Positions 1 through 7,775 of a DNA stretch of 64,000 nucleotides are shown in pieces (the first letter of the stretch is position 1; every line of letters starts with the position of its first letter). The DNA lies in contig CAYGOF010000007.1 of assembly GCA_964351395.1 (NCBI GenBank), positions 222,005-286,004 on the forward strand, read 5' to 3'. The position numbers and the translations under genes were made by a program. The notes below the pieces were generated by a model. That model ran no database searches. It was given only the letters and a program-made list of their open reading frames with translations, and was not told where the DNA came from. This DNA comes from Imperialibacter sp964351395. Its GTDB lineage: Bacteria > Bacteroidota > Bacteroidia > Cytophagales > Cyclobacteriaceae.

Positions 1-168
1 TTTCGCAATTTCAGTTTGATCCAACTCATAATTTGTGGAAAGCACCTTAGCATACATTTCCTTTCCTGTTAACTCAAACTTATTTCTGTCTGCGTATTTG
101 GTGATGATAAGCAAAAAACCAAATAAGGAGATGACAATGATGGCAAGAGGACGAATCGCTGATTTCAT
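1..168 (-). CDS. Partial exported protein, last visible gene of the sulfur operon (C-terminus outside window)
   Basis: An open frame starts with the ATG complementary to 166-168 and runs 56 codons off the left edge. The visible N-terminus (MKSAIRPLAIIVISLFGFLL) is a signal or anchor helix. It is followed by a short segment (KEMYAKVLSTNYELDQTEIA) that resembles the region just before the rhodanese fold in the neighbouring gene (LLQEMLLETNYISVDELSDL). It begins 12 bp after the stop of that gene, in the same direction, so it is very likely the next gene of the operon. A second rhodanese-like periplasmic protein is the best guess, but the catalytic part is not in the window. Confidence 0.6.
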   Translation of the reverse strand, partial: MKSAIRPLAIIVISLFGFLLIITKYADRNKFELTGKEMYAKVLSTNYELDQTEIAK

Positions 169-180
169 GGTCTTATATTT

Positions 181-786
181 TTAACTGCACCCACCCTGGA
201 CTTTCTTTTTCTTATTCCCATTGATAGGCACTATTGGTGTAAATTGGACTTTAGGTAACGCTTTGGCCCCGCTATAAAACTGGCGTGCAGCCATGCGTTT
301 TTCGTATAAATCAAATGCCTCCCGAGCGGCTGACTGAGGGGGGTATTGAGGGTCAAGAATGTCCCGCTCCCAGGCTTCCAAACCTCCTTTAAGCAGGTAA
401 TTATTGGAATAGCCCAGCTGACGAGTGATCATCCAAATCTGCGTAGCTTCCCTGTCACTTTGACCATAGATGATGTTCTTCTTGATGTTCTGATCAAATA
501 GGTAGGAATAGGTTTCGCTAAAAACGCTATCGATGGGTATGTTGATCGCCCGGGGTATCGGCTTATTGAAAGCAGCTGCTGGCCGAACATCAATGAGCTG
601 AATCGATGGATCTCCATTGATCAGCAGATCAGACAGTTCATCGACCGAAATGTAATTCGTTTCCAGGAGCATTTCCTGCAGCAATCCCTTTTCTGTCAGG
701 GCAATTGAATCATTCTTTTTGCCTGGAAGCACTGCCGCGGTAAGGGCAAGTGCCAAAACAATTATTGATACGATTTGCCTGGTCAT
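181..786 (-). CDS. Exported rhodanese-like protein with C-terminal GGCS tail
   Basis: 201 aa with an N-terminal signal or anchor helix (residues 1-21) and a rhodanese-like domain at about 45-145 (IQLIDVRPAAAF; YLLKGGLEAW). Rhodaneses normally carry the sulfur-accepting Cys in a YCxSGxR-like loop. Here the loop reads YGQSDREA, so that Cys is absent. The only Cys in the protein is the penultimate residue, in a tail reading KKKKVQGGCS. Such a Cys on a flexible Gly-rich tail recalls the sulfur-carrying swinging arm of SoxY, so the protein may bind sulfane sulfur through its tail (inference). It lies 11 bp downstream of the second YeeE/YedE gene, in an operon with a polysulfide/thiosulfate reductase-type complex. 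Confidence 0.85.
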   Translation of the reverse strand: MTRQIVSIIVLALALTAAVLPGKKNDSIALTEKGLLQEMLLETNYISVDELSDLLINGDPSIQLIDVRPAAAFNKPIPRAINIPIDSVFSETYSYLFDQNIKKNIIYGQSDREATQIWMITRQLGYSNNYLLKGGLEAWERDILDPQYPPQSAAREAFDLYEKRMAARQFYSGAKALPKVQFTPIVPINGNKKKKVQGGCS

Positions 787-797
787 GATTTTATTGA

Positions 798-1400
798 TTA
801 AAGTTCTTTTGAAATGTCAATCCTACGGAATTTTTTCTCAGCCCATTCCCCGAGCCAAAACATCACCAAAGCGGCCACCACTATCAACAGGATGGTAAAT
901 CCATCAGAAAAGCCCAAAACCGTTGATAACTTAATGCCACCCAGGTAATTTTTCATGTAGATGTCAGCCCACCATTCATAAGTGGCTCCAAAAAGGAATA
1001 TTCCAATCAGAGAACCTCCCAGGTAAGCCATCGCATCTATTTTGCCAATGGCTGCAGCACAAACACTTGTGCCCGGGCAAAATCCACCTACTATAAAACC
1101 TATACCCATGATCACACCGCCAATAATGGCTGAGTTGATATAATACTCATTTACATAAACAATGCTCATGTCGATCAACTCAAAGTAGTTGAGAAAGATC
1201 ATCCCGAGCATAGCCACTATGGCAGCAGTAAAAAACACCTTCAGCACGGTGGTGTCGTAACCGTAGAACATTCCCGCCAGCTTGCGACTGGATGAAAACC
1301 CGGCTTGTTCCAACGCAAAGCCGAAACCGATGCCAATAATGAAGGCGATCAGGAAGTTGAGCTCCTCGGATATTTCGAAGATTGGTATGATAGGTCCCAT
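798..1400 (-). CDS. YeeE/YedE family sulfur transporter half, second copy
   Basis: About 200 aa from the ATG at 1400 (MGPIIPIFEISEEL). The longer open frame to 1460 would overlap the upstream gene, and the chosen start lies 1 bp after that gene's stop. There are four to five hydrophobic segments with the family's conserved cysteine motif GGFCPGTSVCAAAIG. Members of this family (TsuA type) import thiosulfate or related sulfur compounds by passing them along conserved cysteines. Two adjacent half-length proteins would together form one full-length transporter. Position between NrfD and rhodanese genes supports a role in moving thiosulfate or sulfane sulfur across the inner membrane. The exact substrate cannot be read from sequence. 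Confidence 0.85.
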   Translation of the reverse strand: MGPIIPIFEISEELNFLIAFIIGIGFGFALEQAGFSSSRKLAGMFYGYDTTVLKVFFTAAIVAMLGMIFLNYFELIDMSIVYVNEYYINSAIIGGVIMGIGFIVGGFCPGTSVCAAAIGKIDAMAYLGGSLIGIFLFGATYEWWADIYMKNYLGGIKLSTVLGFSDGFTILLIVVAALVMFWLGEWAEKKFRRIDISKEL

Positions 1401-1401
1401 G

Positions 1402-1935
1402 TTAAATCCAGTTTTTTCTAAATGTATAAGCAAACAAATAAGCCGTGCCAAAAATGGCAATCATGGTCACAAACCCTGCCAGCGACAGTGTAGCCATGCC
1501 ACTCAGCGCTGCCCCACTGGTGCAGCCTCTGCCAAACTGAGAGCCAAACCCAAACAAGGCGCCACCAAGAACAGCCATTACAATTCTCTTTGGCTTTGTG
1601 ATACCAGGAGCATGCTCTGTTTTAAGACCAAGCCTGCCCGAAAAAGCACCTGAAAGAAATCCACCAACGAGGACACCAAGTACCTGGAAAACCAACCAGT
1701 TATTGAGTGGTTTTTGCCCATCGGCTATGTACTTTCCAAAAAAACCTGACTCCGCTGTTTTATCGTGGTCTACGACTTCAATGGTGCTCACAACAACGCT
1801 TTTCATAGCACCACTAGCACCGAGGCCCCTTCCTGTGAGATAAAAGGACAACAAAAGCACCAAGCCAAGGATGATCCCAGCAAAGTAGGGATTCATGTAC
1901 TTGGTCTTTCCTGTGATATAATTATGATGTGACAT
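1402..1935 (-). CDS. YeeE/YedE family sulfur transporter half, first copy
   Basis: About 177 aa when started at the ATG at 1935 (MSHHNYITGKTKYMNPYF). An upstream in-frame start at 1974 would overlap the end of the NrfD gene, whereas this start is one base after its stop. Several membrane helices are present, with the conserved signature GRGCTSGAALSG near residues 130-145. It is the partner of the YeeE/YedE half immediately downstream. The pair resembles the two halves of a full thiosulfate transporter of the TsuA/YeeE group. Tight packing indicates translational coupling with the reductase genes. Confidence 0.85.
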   Translation of the reverse strand: MSHHNYITGKTKYMNPYFAGIILGLVLLLSFYLTGRGLGASGAMKSVVVSTIEVVDHDKTAESGFFGKYIADGQKPLNNWLVFQVLGVLVGGFLSGAFSGRLGLKTEHAPGITKPKRIVMAVLGGALFGFGSQFGRGCTSGAALSGMATLSLAGFVTMIAIFGTAYLFAYTFRKNWI

Positions 1936-1936
1936 A

Positions 1937-2878
1937 TCAGTATAGGTATCTACTTGCCTGACCGGCAAAAACAATGATAAAACGAAGCATAATATTTCCG
2001 AAAAGAATCAGAGATACAGGAATGATGACCGGGATCTTCTGACCTCTTAGCTCCAAATATTCAAGCAAGGCAGGTACAATCATCCCGATAAACACGACAA
2101 AAATCCAGAAGGGCAGTGTGTAGCTCCCTCCAAGAAACAACTGAGCTGCTTCAATTTGCACTTCGGTGCTAGCCAGAAAGCCCATGAACATGTGGATAAT
2201 GAAAAACAGCTCTACGCCAATGATGATCAAATCAAGTCGACTGAAATACCGACGTTCTAGTTCCGTTTTGGAAAATCCAACAATGACAGCCGCACCAGCA
2301 GATAAGCCAGATGCTAGAAACAGAGGCCCTAAAATCGAGGTGTTCCATAACGGGCGGGCGTTGAAAGCCGATAACAGAATGCCAGTGTAGATACCCAGAA
2401 TAACAGAATAAAATACCATGATCCAGGCAAGTTCCTTTCGGTGCGAAATAAAGAAGGCCTCTAACTTATAGATCCACTTGAAGCGCCAATCCCATGTTGG
2501 AAACACTTCTCTTATATAAGTGGCACTCCAGATCATTGACACCGGGGTAACAACCATGAGCGTCCATGCACCCCATGACATCGGGCTCTGCAGCCTGATA
2601 GTTGTGTAAAGCCTCCAGAAGTACAGCTTATGGTGTAAATCAATAAACAAGGCACCCAGCCCAAGTATTAACATGACGGGGGCAATCATTGGCGCCCATT
2701 TTACCGTAGCCGGGTGATCCTTCTCTTTCCCTCTCAAATAAGACAGTGCAGCAAAGAAAAGAAGACCAGCCGCAAGTCCTCCGGCAAAAAGGTAGAAGGC
2801 AATTTCCCATCCCCAGATATGCAGCAGTGGGTCTACTTTGTCGTTCATTCTACCACTAATGATAAGTTCCTCTTCCAT
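1937..2878 (-). CDS. nrfD: NrfD/PsrC-type membrane anchor subunit
   Basis: 313 aa with about eight to nine hydrophobic helices and the NrfD/PsrC-type start (HIWGWEIAFYLFAGGLAAG). This subunit exchanges electrons with menaquinone in the membrane and passes them to or from the ferredoxin subunit. It starts 5 bp after the ferredoxin-subunit stop, forming the usual A-B-C order of polysulfide, thiosulfate or tetrathionate reductase complexes. It carries no haem ligand pattern that I can recognise. Direction of electron flow (respiratory reduction or sulfur oxidation) is not settled by the sequence. Confidence 0.9.
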   Translation of the reverse strand: MEEELIISGRMNDKVDPLLHIWGWEIAFYLFAGGLAAGLLFFAALSYLRGKEKDHPATVKWAPMIAPVMLILGLGALFIDLHHKLYFWRLYTTIRLQSPMSWGAWTLMVVTPVSMIWSATYIREVFPTWDWRFKWIYKLEAFFISHRKELAWIMVFYSVILGIYTGILLSAFNARPLWNTSILGPLFLASGLSAGAAVIVGFSKTELERRYFSRLDLIIIGVELFFIIHMFMGFLASTEVQIEAAQLFLGGSYTLPFWIFVVFIGMIVPALLEYLELRGQKIPVIIPVSLILFGNIMLRFIIVFAGQASRYLY

Positions 2879-2883
2879 GACAA

Positions 2884-3417
2884 TCAGATTAAGAAGTAAA
2901 GTTGTGGATCGGTTCCAGCCTCAGTTTTTAGTCGCTTGTATTTTCTTTCTTTGATTTTTCTTGACACATCACTGTTTGGGTCGTCCAGGTCGCCAAAATA
3001 CAGGCAGTTAGTAGGACACACCTCCACACAAGCAGGCTTTTCTCCCTTTCTCACTTTATGAATACAGAATGTGCATTTATCAACATATCCGTCAGGGTGT
3101 GGGTAACGGGCATCGTATGGGCAGGAAGCAATGCAAGCACCGCAGCCAATACACATGTCGGGTGTTACTAAAACCACCCCACCTTCTACTATATGGCTAG
3201 CTCCCGTTGGGCAGCACCTTACACAGGGGGCGTTGGCACAGTGGTGACATCTTTCAGACCTGAATTCAAGCTCAAGGCTTGGATATGTCCCACTGGTAGA
3301 CTCCACTATCCAATCACGGCAGTAACCAATCGGCACTTTGTTTTCCAGCTGACAGGCTACTACGCAGTCACTACATCCTACGCATTTTTTGGTATCGATG
3401 GCCATTGCATATCTCAT
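2884..3417 (-). CDS. 4Fe-4S ferredoxin subunit of molybdopterin oxidoreductase (PsrB/PhsB-like)
   Basis: 177 aa with four clusters of Cys residues typical of the DmsB/PsrB/NrfC family: CVGCSDCVVAC near residue 12, CHHCANAPCVRCCP near 57, CIGCGACIASCP near 88 and CTFCIHK...CVEVCP near 115. These would hold four [4Fe-4S] clusters forming the wire between the molybdenum subunit and NrfD. The start codon overlaps the last codons of the catalytic gene by 4 bp (ATGA-type overlap), implying translational coupling and stoichiometric assembly. No signal peptide is present; family members travel with the TAT-exported catalytic subunit. Confidence 0.93.
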   Translation of the reverse strand: MRYAMAIDTKKCVGCSDCVVACQLENKVPIGYCRDWIVESTSGTYPSLELEFRSERCHHCANAPCVRCCPTGASHIVEGGVVLVTPDMCIGCGACIASCPYDARYPHPDGYVDKCTFCIHKVRKGEKPACVEVCPTNCLYFGDLDDPNSDVSRKIKERKYKRLKTEAGTDPQLYFLI

Positions 3418-5651
3418 GACGCAAGTTCGTTTACAGGTTCTTCAGTCAAAATAGTTACAAAATTGCCCCTCATGCCGGTACCTCCCATAATGGGATCCAG
3501 CATCACATTACTGATTAATTCAGTATCGCTCGCTCCCTTTCCAAAGGCTGTTGTGAGCTTTTTGTTGGTGTGACCAAAACCATGCACCATGTAGACAGAA
3601 TCCCACCTGATGCGTTCGGTTAGCCTTACTTTGATGGAAAAAGTAGAGACAATCTCGTCCTGGTTCTTAAGCCAAACGTACTGGCCGTTTTTGAGGCCCC
3701 ACTGTTTGCCCACTTTCGGATTCACCCAAAGCTCATTTTCAGGTGTGATGGCCGCCAGGTTGGCATTATTGGTGGTCCTGCTGAAAGTATGTGCCGGGGT
3801 ACGGCCATAATTGAGGCGATAAAACCCTGCCGGAGGCTGAGGGTGCTCGGTATAGGTAGGCAATGGGTCGAACCCGCCATTGGCCAATTCAGTCGAATAG
3901 AGCTCGATTTTTCCGGTATTGGTGTTGAATTGAAAGTCCTGACCGTCAATCAGGTAAAGGTCATCGTATTCACGCTTAAATGTTTTCACTCCAAGCTTTT
4001 GCATCTCTTTCAGTGAGCTGCCAATTTGCTTTAGCTGCCAGTCCAGTACTTCTTCTATGTCTTTGAATTCGAAGTATTTTTCCAATCCAAGGGCGATTCC
4101 CAGTTCCTTGGCAATCCACCAGTCTGGCTTAGAGTCATACTTTGGCTCTACGGCAGGCATTCTTAAGGATATTACAGGCTCACGATGCGCAGAATCCCGA
4201 ATAGCGTCGTATCGTTCCAGGTAAGTACATTCCGGCAGCACCACATCAGCATACCCGGTAATTTCCATGGGCATGGTGTCAATCACCACGAGTAGTTCCA
4301 ATGCCTCTATGGCCTTCATCGTATTTGCCTGATCAGGCAAGGTATGAATGAGGTTGGTGCCGTTGACAATCCAACCCTTGATATTAAACTTGGAGTCGGC
4401 TGAAGGAATAGTGGCGTCCACCAGGCTATTGGATACCACTTCAGTCGCGAGGTCATATTTACCATCCAAGCCATCTCTCCAGCTTTTCTTTGGCGTTGGA
4501 TAGGCAGGATGAGGAAAGTCTGGAATACTTACCTTTTCGGGACTGTAAAAGCCACCTCTTCTTCCCCATGAACCAAGCAATGCATTGAGAATGGCCACGG
4601 CCCGCAAACGTTGGGTGTCGTCGCCATACCAAGTCACATGCCTGCCTGGGTGCACAATAACGGCGGGAGAAGCATTGGCCATTTCCTTAGCAGTCTCCCT
4701 TATCACTTTAGGCTCAATGGTGGTAATGCCATAGGCCCATTCAGGGGTGAAAGTTTGAACGTGGGCTTTTAACTCCTCAAAACCAAAGGCGTATTTCTCT
4801 ACATATTCTTTGTCGTACCAACCTTCGTTGATGATCACATTGATCCAGGCAAGTAAAAGTGCATTGTCAGTTGCAGGCTTGATAGGCAGCCAGTATTTGG
4901 ACTTGCTGGCAGCAGTAGAAAATCTTGGGTCTACAGTGATGATAGTCGCCCCTTTGTCAATGGCCTCCGACATTTCCTGCACCTGTCCGTTGTGCATATT
5001 TTCACCAATATGGGAACCTATGAGGACAAGACACCTGGTGTCTCTGATATCTGTTCGTTCAGGTGAAAGTATCATTTCGCCAAAAGTGGAATAAAAGGCC
5101 ACTTCTCTGGGGCCGCGACACTGAGCAAAAGAGGGGGCAGTGATGTGTGGAGAGCCGTAGGCTTTCAGCATATGTCCTAAAAACTTACCTCCTGACCCGT
5201 GGCTGAAAAGGGCCATACTTTCGGGTCCGTGTTTTTCAGCAATCCCTTTCATTTTTTCAGCTATGACGGAGAAAGCCTCCTCCCAGCTAGCTTCACGAAA
5301 ACCTTGCTTGCCATCAATTTCTACCCTGATGAGTGGTGTTTTAAGTCGGTCTTCGTCGGTATACATGCCAACGCCACCTGTGCCTCTCGGGCACAGTCTT
5401 CCGTTGCAGTGAGGATCGTCCTGATGTCCTTCAATTTTCCAGATTTCGCCATTTTCGTCCTTGGACACCCACCCGGCACACTTCCAAAAGCAGATTTCAC
5501 AATACGTAGGGGTTCTTGCCGAAGTAAAAGGATTAACGATTGACTCCTTGACGATTGAGCCTTCAGCCCAATGAAATACAGATCCACCTAGCGCCACCGC
5601 ACATAAACCCGCACCGGAAATTTTGATAAAGTCTCGTCTGTTGGTAGCCAT
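3414..5651 (-). CDS. TAT-exported molybdopterin oxidoreductase, polysulfide/thiosulfate reductase type (PsrA/PhsA-like)
   Basis: 745 aa. The N-terminus has a twin-arginine signal (NRRDFIKISGAG). It is followed at about residue 50 by a CxxCxxxC...CPRG [4Fe-4S] site (YCEICFWKCAG, then LCPRGTGGVG). The conserved APSFAQCRGPR near residue 180 supplies a Cys where PsrA/PhsA enzymes ligate molybdenum. A molydopterin dinucleotide-binding domain is at the C-terminus (GRTPAHTFSRTTNNANL). It is the catalytic subunit and first gene of the operon with ferredoxin, NrfD, two YeeE halves and a rhodanese. Likely substrates are polysulfide, thiosulfate or tetrathionate. Neighbours argue for sulfur chemistry rather than DMSO or nitrate, but this is inference. 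Confidence 0.9.
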   Translation of the reverse strand: MATNRRDFIKISGAGLCAVALGGSVFHWAEGSIVKESIVNPFTSARTPTYCEICFWKCAGWVSKDENGEIWKIEGHQDDPHCNGRLCPRGTGGVGMYTDEDRLKTPLIRVEIDGKQGFREASWEEAFSVIAEKMKGIAEKHGPESMALFSHGSGGKFLGHMLKAYGSPHITAPSFAQCRGPREVAFYSTFGEMILSPERTDIRDTRCLVLIGSHIGENMHNGQVQEMSEAIDKGATIITVDPRFSTAASKSKYWLPIKPATDNALLLAWINVIINEGWYDKEYVEKYAFGFEELKAHVQTFTPEWAYGITTIEPKVIRETAKEMANASPAVIVHPGRHVTWYGDDTQRLRAVAILNALLGSWGRRGGFYSPEKVSIPDFPHPAYPTPKKSWRDGLDGKYDLATEVVSNSLVDATIPSADSKFNIKGWIVNGTNLIHTLPDQANTMKAIEALELLVVIDTMPMEITGYADVVLPECTYLERYDAIRDSAHREPVISLRMPAVEPKYDSKPDWWIAKELGIALGLEKYFEFKDIEEVLDWQLKQIGSSLKEMQKLGVKTFKREYDDLYLIDGQDFQFNTNTGKIELYSTELANGGFDPLPTYTEHPQPPAGFYRLNYGRTPAHTFSRTTNNANLAAITPENELWVNPKVGKQWGLKNGQYVWLKNQDEIVSTFSIKVRLTERIRWDSVYMVHGFGHTNKKLTTAFGKGASDTELISNVMLDPIMGGTGMRGNFVTILTEEPVNELAS

Positions 5652-5953
5652 TTTCTTAATATTTCAAGGTTTAAACGACGCAAGCCTGGATGACTCAATA
5701 TTACCCAGACCATTAACTATCAATAAATTTAATGGTCACACTATTGTTTCATCATGACTTTGATCAGGCAGGATAATGACTTTTGGTTGAGTTTCTATAT
5801 GCCCACAAAAGAACGTATCGACGGGATTTGCCAAAAAAAGGAGGCCCCTACACAAAAGCCGCTTGCCGTAAGTGAAATAGGTTGTATATTTAAAAATACC
5901 CTTCAGAAGATGACTGTAAACTCAAGTGTTTTTGTCGCCAGTTTTAATCATCA
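5652..5953. other. Intergenic region between divergent units
   Basis: 302 bp between the sulfur operon (minus) and the beta-barrel/lipoprotein pair (plus). It contains a 9-bp perfect inverted repeat (see 5708-5737) and otherwise only low-complexity sequence. A 74-codon plus-strand open frame (5754-5978) overlaps the next gene and shows no recognisable signal or domain, so I do not call it. Confidence 0.6.
5708..5737. promoter_or_regulatory. Inverted repeat upstream of the sulfur operon
   Basis: The arms GACCATTAA (5708-5716) and TTAATGGTC (5729-5737) are perfect reverse complements separated by 12 bp. They lie 57-86 bp upstream of the molybdoenzyme start codon. The location and symmetry fit an operator for a dimeric regulator controlling the sulfur operon or the divergent unit. 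I could not match it to a named regulator. Confidence 0.4.
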
Positions 5954-6589
5954 ATGCTACATCCAACAACAATTCTGATGTATAGACTTACGCTATTTTT
6001 TCTGGCCATCCTATTTTCCTCACAAGTACGGGCGCAGGAGAAATTCGGAGCTTTTGCAGGTGTAAACTTTGGCTCTTTTGCTCCCGCAACAGACAATTTC
6101 GACCAGGTATACGACGGTCGTTTCGTTATTCCGGAATACAAAGGTGGTGTGGGATATAAATGGTTCTACCTGGTCGCTCGCTTCAAAAACATTTCTTTGG
6201 AGGGTGATCCAATGCTTGTCAATCCGGCCACTTTTACCACACCAACGGCTAATTGGAATCAGTCTGTAGCTTTCATCACCGCAAGGTTGTATAAGTATAC
6301 CAATTTCCTGGACCTATATGGCGAAATTGGCGTGGTAAATACCAGCGCTAAAGAAACCATTACCGTCCCAAATTCGCCTCGACTAAGTAGCGAGGAAACA
6401 AAAAAAGCAAGTGGCGCCGGATTAGTATTAGGGGTAGAAAAAACAGTATTCAAATACGTGGCTATCAATGTGGAAATGGAGTGGACCAATGCAAGACTCA
6501 AAGAAAATCTTGATGGCTTCGCTGGAAATCAACCCAACCTGGGGGGATTGCTTTTTGGTGCTGGCTTAAGCTTACAATTTCGTCAATGA
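5954..6589 (+). CDS. Secreted protein, probable small outer-membrane beta-barrel
   Basis: 211 aa from 5954. An alternative ATG at 5978 (MYRLTLFFLAILFSSQVRAQ) gives a cleaner signal peptide and may be the true start. After the signal the sequence alternates polar and aromatic residues and ends in a strand finishing with Phe-Arg-Gln (LSLQFRQ), as in Bacteroidota porin-like barrels. No catalytic motif is visible. It overlaps the next gene by 4 bp (ATGA), so the two are probably expressed and used together. Function unknown. Confidence 0.75.
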   Translation: MLHPTTILMYRLTLFFLAILFSSQVRAQEKFGAFAGVNFGSFAPATDNFDQVYDGRFVIPEYKGGVGYKWFYLVARFKNISLEGDPMLVNPATFTTPTANWNQSVAFITARLYKYTNFLDLYGEIGVVNTSAKETITVPNSPRLSSEETKKASGAGLVLGVEKTVFKYVAINVEMEWTNARLKENLDGFAGNQPNLGGLLFGAGLSLQFRQ

Positions 6590-7644
6590 AAAAAATCAGC
6601 TCAAATATACTACTACTGCTATCCATCTCGCTTTTGAGCGCCTGTTTGGATGTGACGATTGTCCCTGACGATCCTACACCTACTGAGGATCCATACAGGT
6701 GGTTGCAAAGCATGGAATTTCTTCAAGCTGCCGATTCGATTACACTTATTGAAGGTGGCGCAGGGTTCCAATTGGGAGTAAGAGGCACTTTTGTTGAAGA
6801 CATTATTGAAACAGCCACAGTCACTGGCGTATTAAGTGCCAATAGCGAAAACAGAAAGAGAACTGTTACTACCTCACGCTCGATCCCCAACCTGGACATC
6901 AGTTGGACTAGCACTAATGCTGGAATAGCAACCGTAATAAGAGGAGAGGTCAGTCCTGTTGCGGGTGGCTCGGCACAAATATCAGGTAGAATTGGGTCAG
7001 TTACCATTTTCCCAGCGAAGGTGTTTATTGTGATTCCTCTTCCTGTGATCACCCTCAACGGTTCAGCAACTGAAACTGTCTATTTTCTGGACAGCGGACT
7101 GGTTTCAGGAACGGTCGATGTGAACACTGACCTATTTATCAACAACGAACCCTGGACTTACGACGAAAATGGCTACTTCGAGCGTTACTTTGCGGACCTG
7201 ACCGAAGGTGAAAATACAGTGACTGTCAAAGCAGTCAACAAAGAATACCCATTGGCTTTCAGTACAGCGCAAAAAGTATTCGACTACCAGCCTCGGCCAA
7301 TAGTTGTCGACATTTGGAATGGTGTAGTGAATGATAGTGGTTCTTATTTTAATATGACACTACAGCCCAGTGATAGTGTGGCAGGCGGACTCGATATCAG
7401 CGGCGTTTACAACTATAGGTTCTCTATCTTGTCCTTCCCAGGAAATACCCTGACAGGAATCGTCTATCCGGACAGCTCCTTTACTGCAACGTTTTCCGTG
7501 ATAAGCGGAATAGCTAGTGGAGATGGCTACTTGACCGGCACCTTTTCGACAGAGTCAAGCTTTGCAGGCAATGTGCGGCATGAGATTTTTTACAACGGCA
7601 ACACCATCATTCAAAACTTTAGCTTTACCGGAAGCAAGCAATAA
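6586..7644 (+). CDS. Lipoprotein with bacterial Ig-like domain
   Basis: 352 aa with a lipoprotein signal (lipobox LLSAC, Cys at about residue 20). Residues about 85-150 look like a Big_2-type Ig domain (ISWTSTNAGIATVIRGEVSP). A second Ig-like segment is at about 155-235 (VITLNGSATETVYFLDSGLV) and a beta-rich C-terminal region follows. The start overlaps the stop of the preceding beta-barrel gene, implying a two-gene operon and an outer-membrane partnership (inference). No enzymatic residues are evident. Confidence 0.78.
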   Translation: MKKISSNILLLLSISLLSACLDVTIVPDDPTPTEDPYRWLQSMEFLQAADSITLIEGGAGFQLGVRGTFVEDIIETATVTGVLSANSENRKRTVTTSRSIPNLDISWTSTNAGIATVIRGEVSPVAGGSAQISGRIGSVTIFPAKVFIVIPLPVITLNGSATETVYFLDSGLVSGTVDVNTDLFINNEPWTYDENGYFERYFADLTEGENTVTVKAVNKEYPLAFSTAQKVFDYQPRPIVVDIWNGVVNDSGSYFNMTLQPSDSVAGGLDISGVYNYRFSILSFPGNTLTGIVYPDSSFTATFSVISGIASGDGYLTGTFSTESSFAGNVRHEIFYNGNTIIQNFSFTGSKQ

Positions 7645-7743
7645 TATCCCAAACTGCCCGACCGGGAAGTGCGCACAATATTGACCGCATTATTTGAGTG
7701 TGTAGGTTCCGAATAATACTGAGATTGGGAGTTAAGGGAACAA

Positions 7744-7773
7744 AAAAAGGGGCTTCTCACGAAACCCCTTTTT
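7744..7773. terminator. Bidirectional intrinsic terminator
   Basis: The arms AAAAAGGGG (7744-7752) and CCCCTTTTT (7765-7773) form a stable hairpin, with further T-A and C-G pairs inside. A run of T follows in one direction, and A precedes it, giving T on the other strand. It sits between the convergent lipoprotein gene and caspase gene and should stop both transcripts. Confidence 0.85.
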
Positions 7774-7775
7774 GA

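Noticed and set aside
5754..5978. 74-codon plus-strand frame upstream of the beta-barrel gene
   Set aside because: Overlaps the start of the real gene, lies over the divergent regulatory region and has no recognisable feature.
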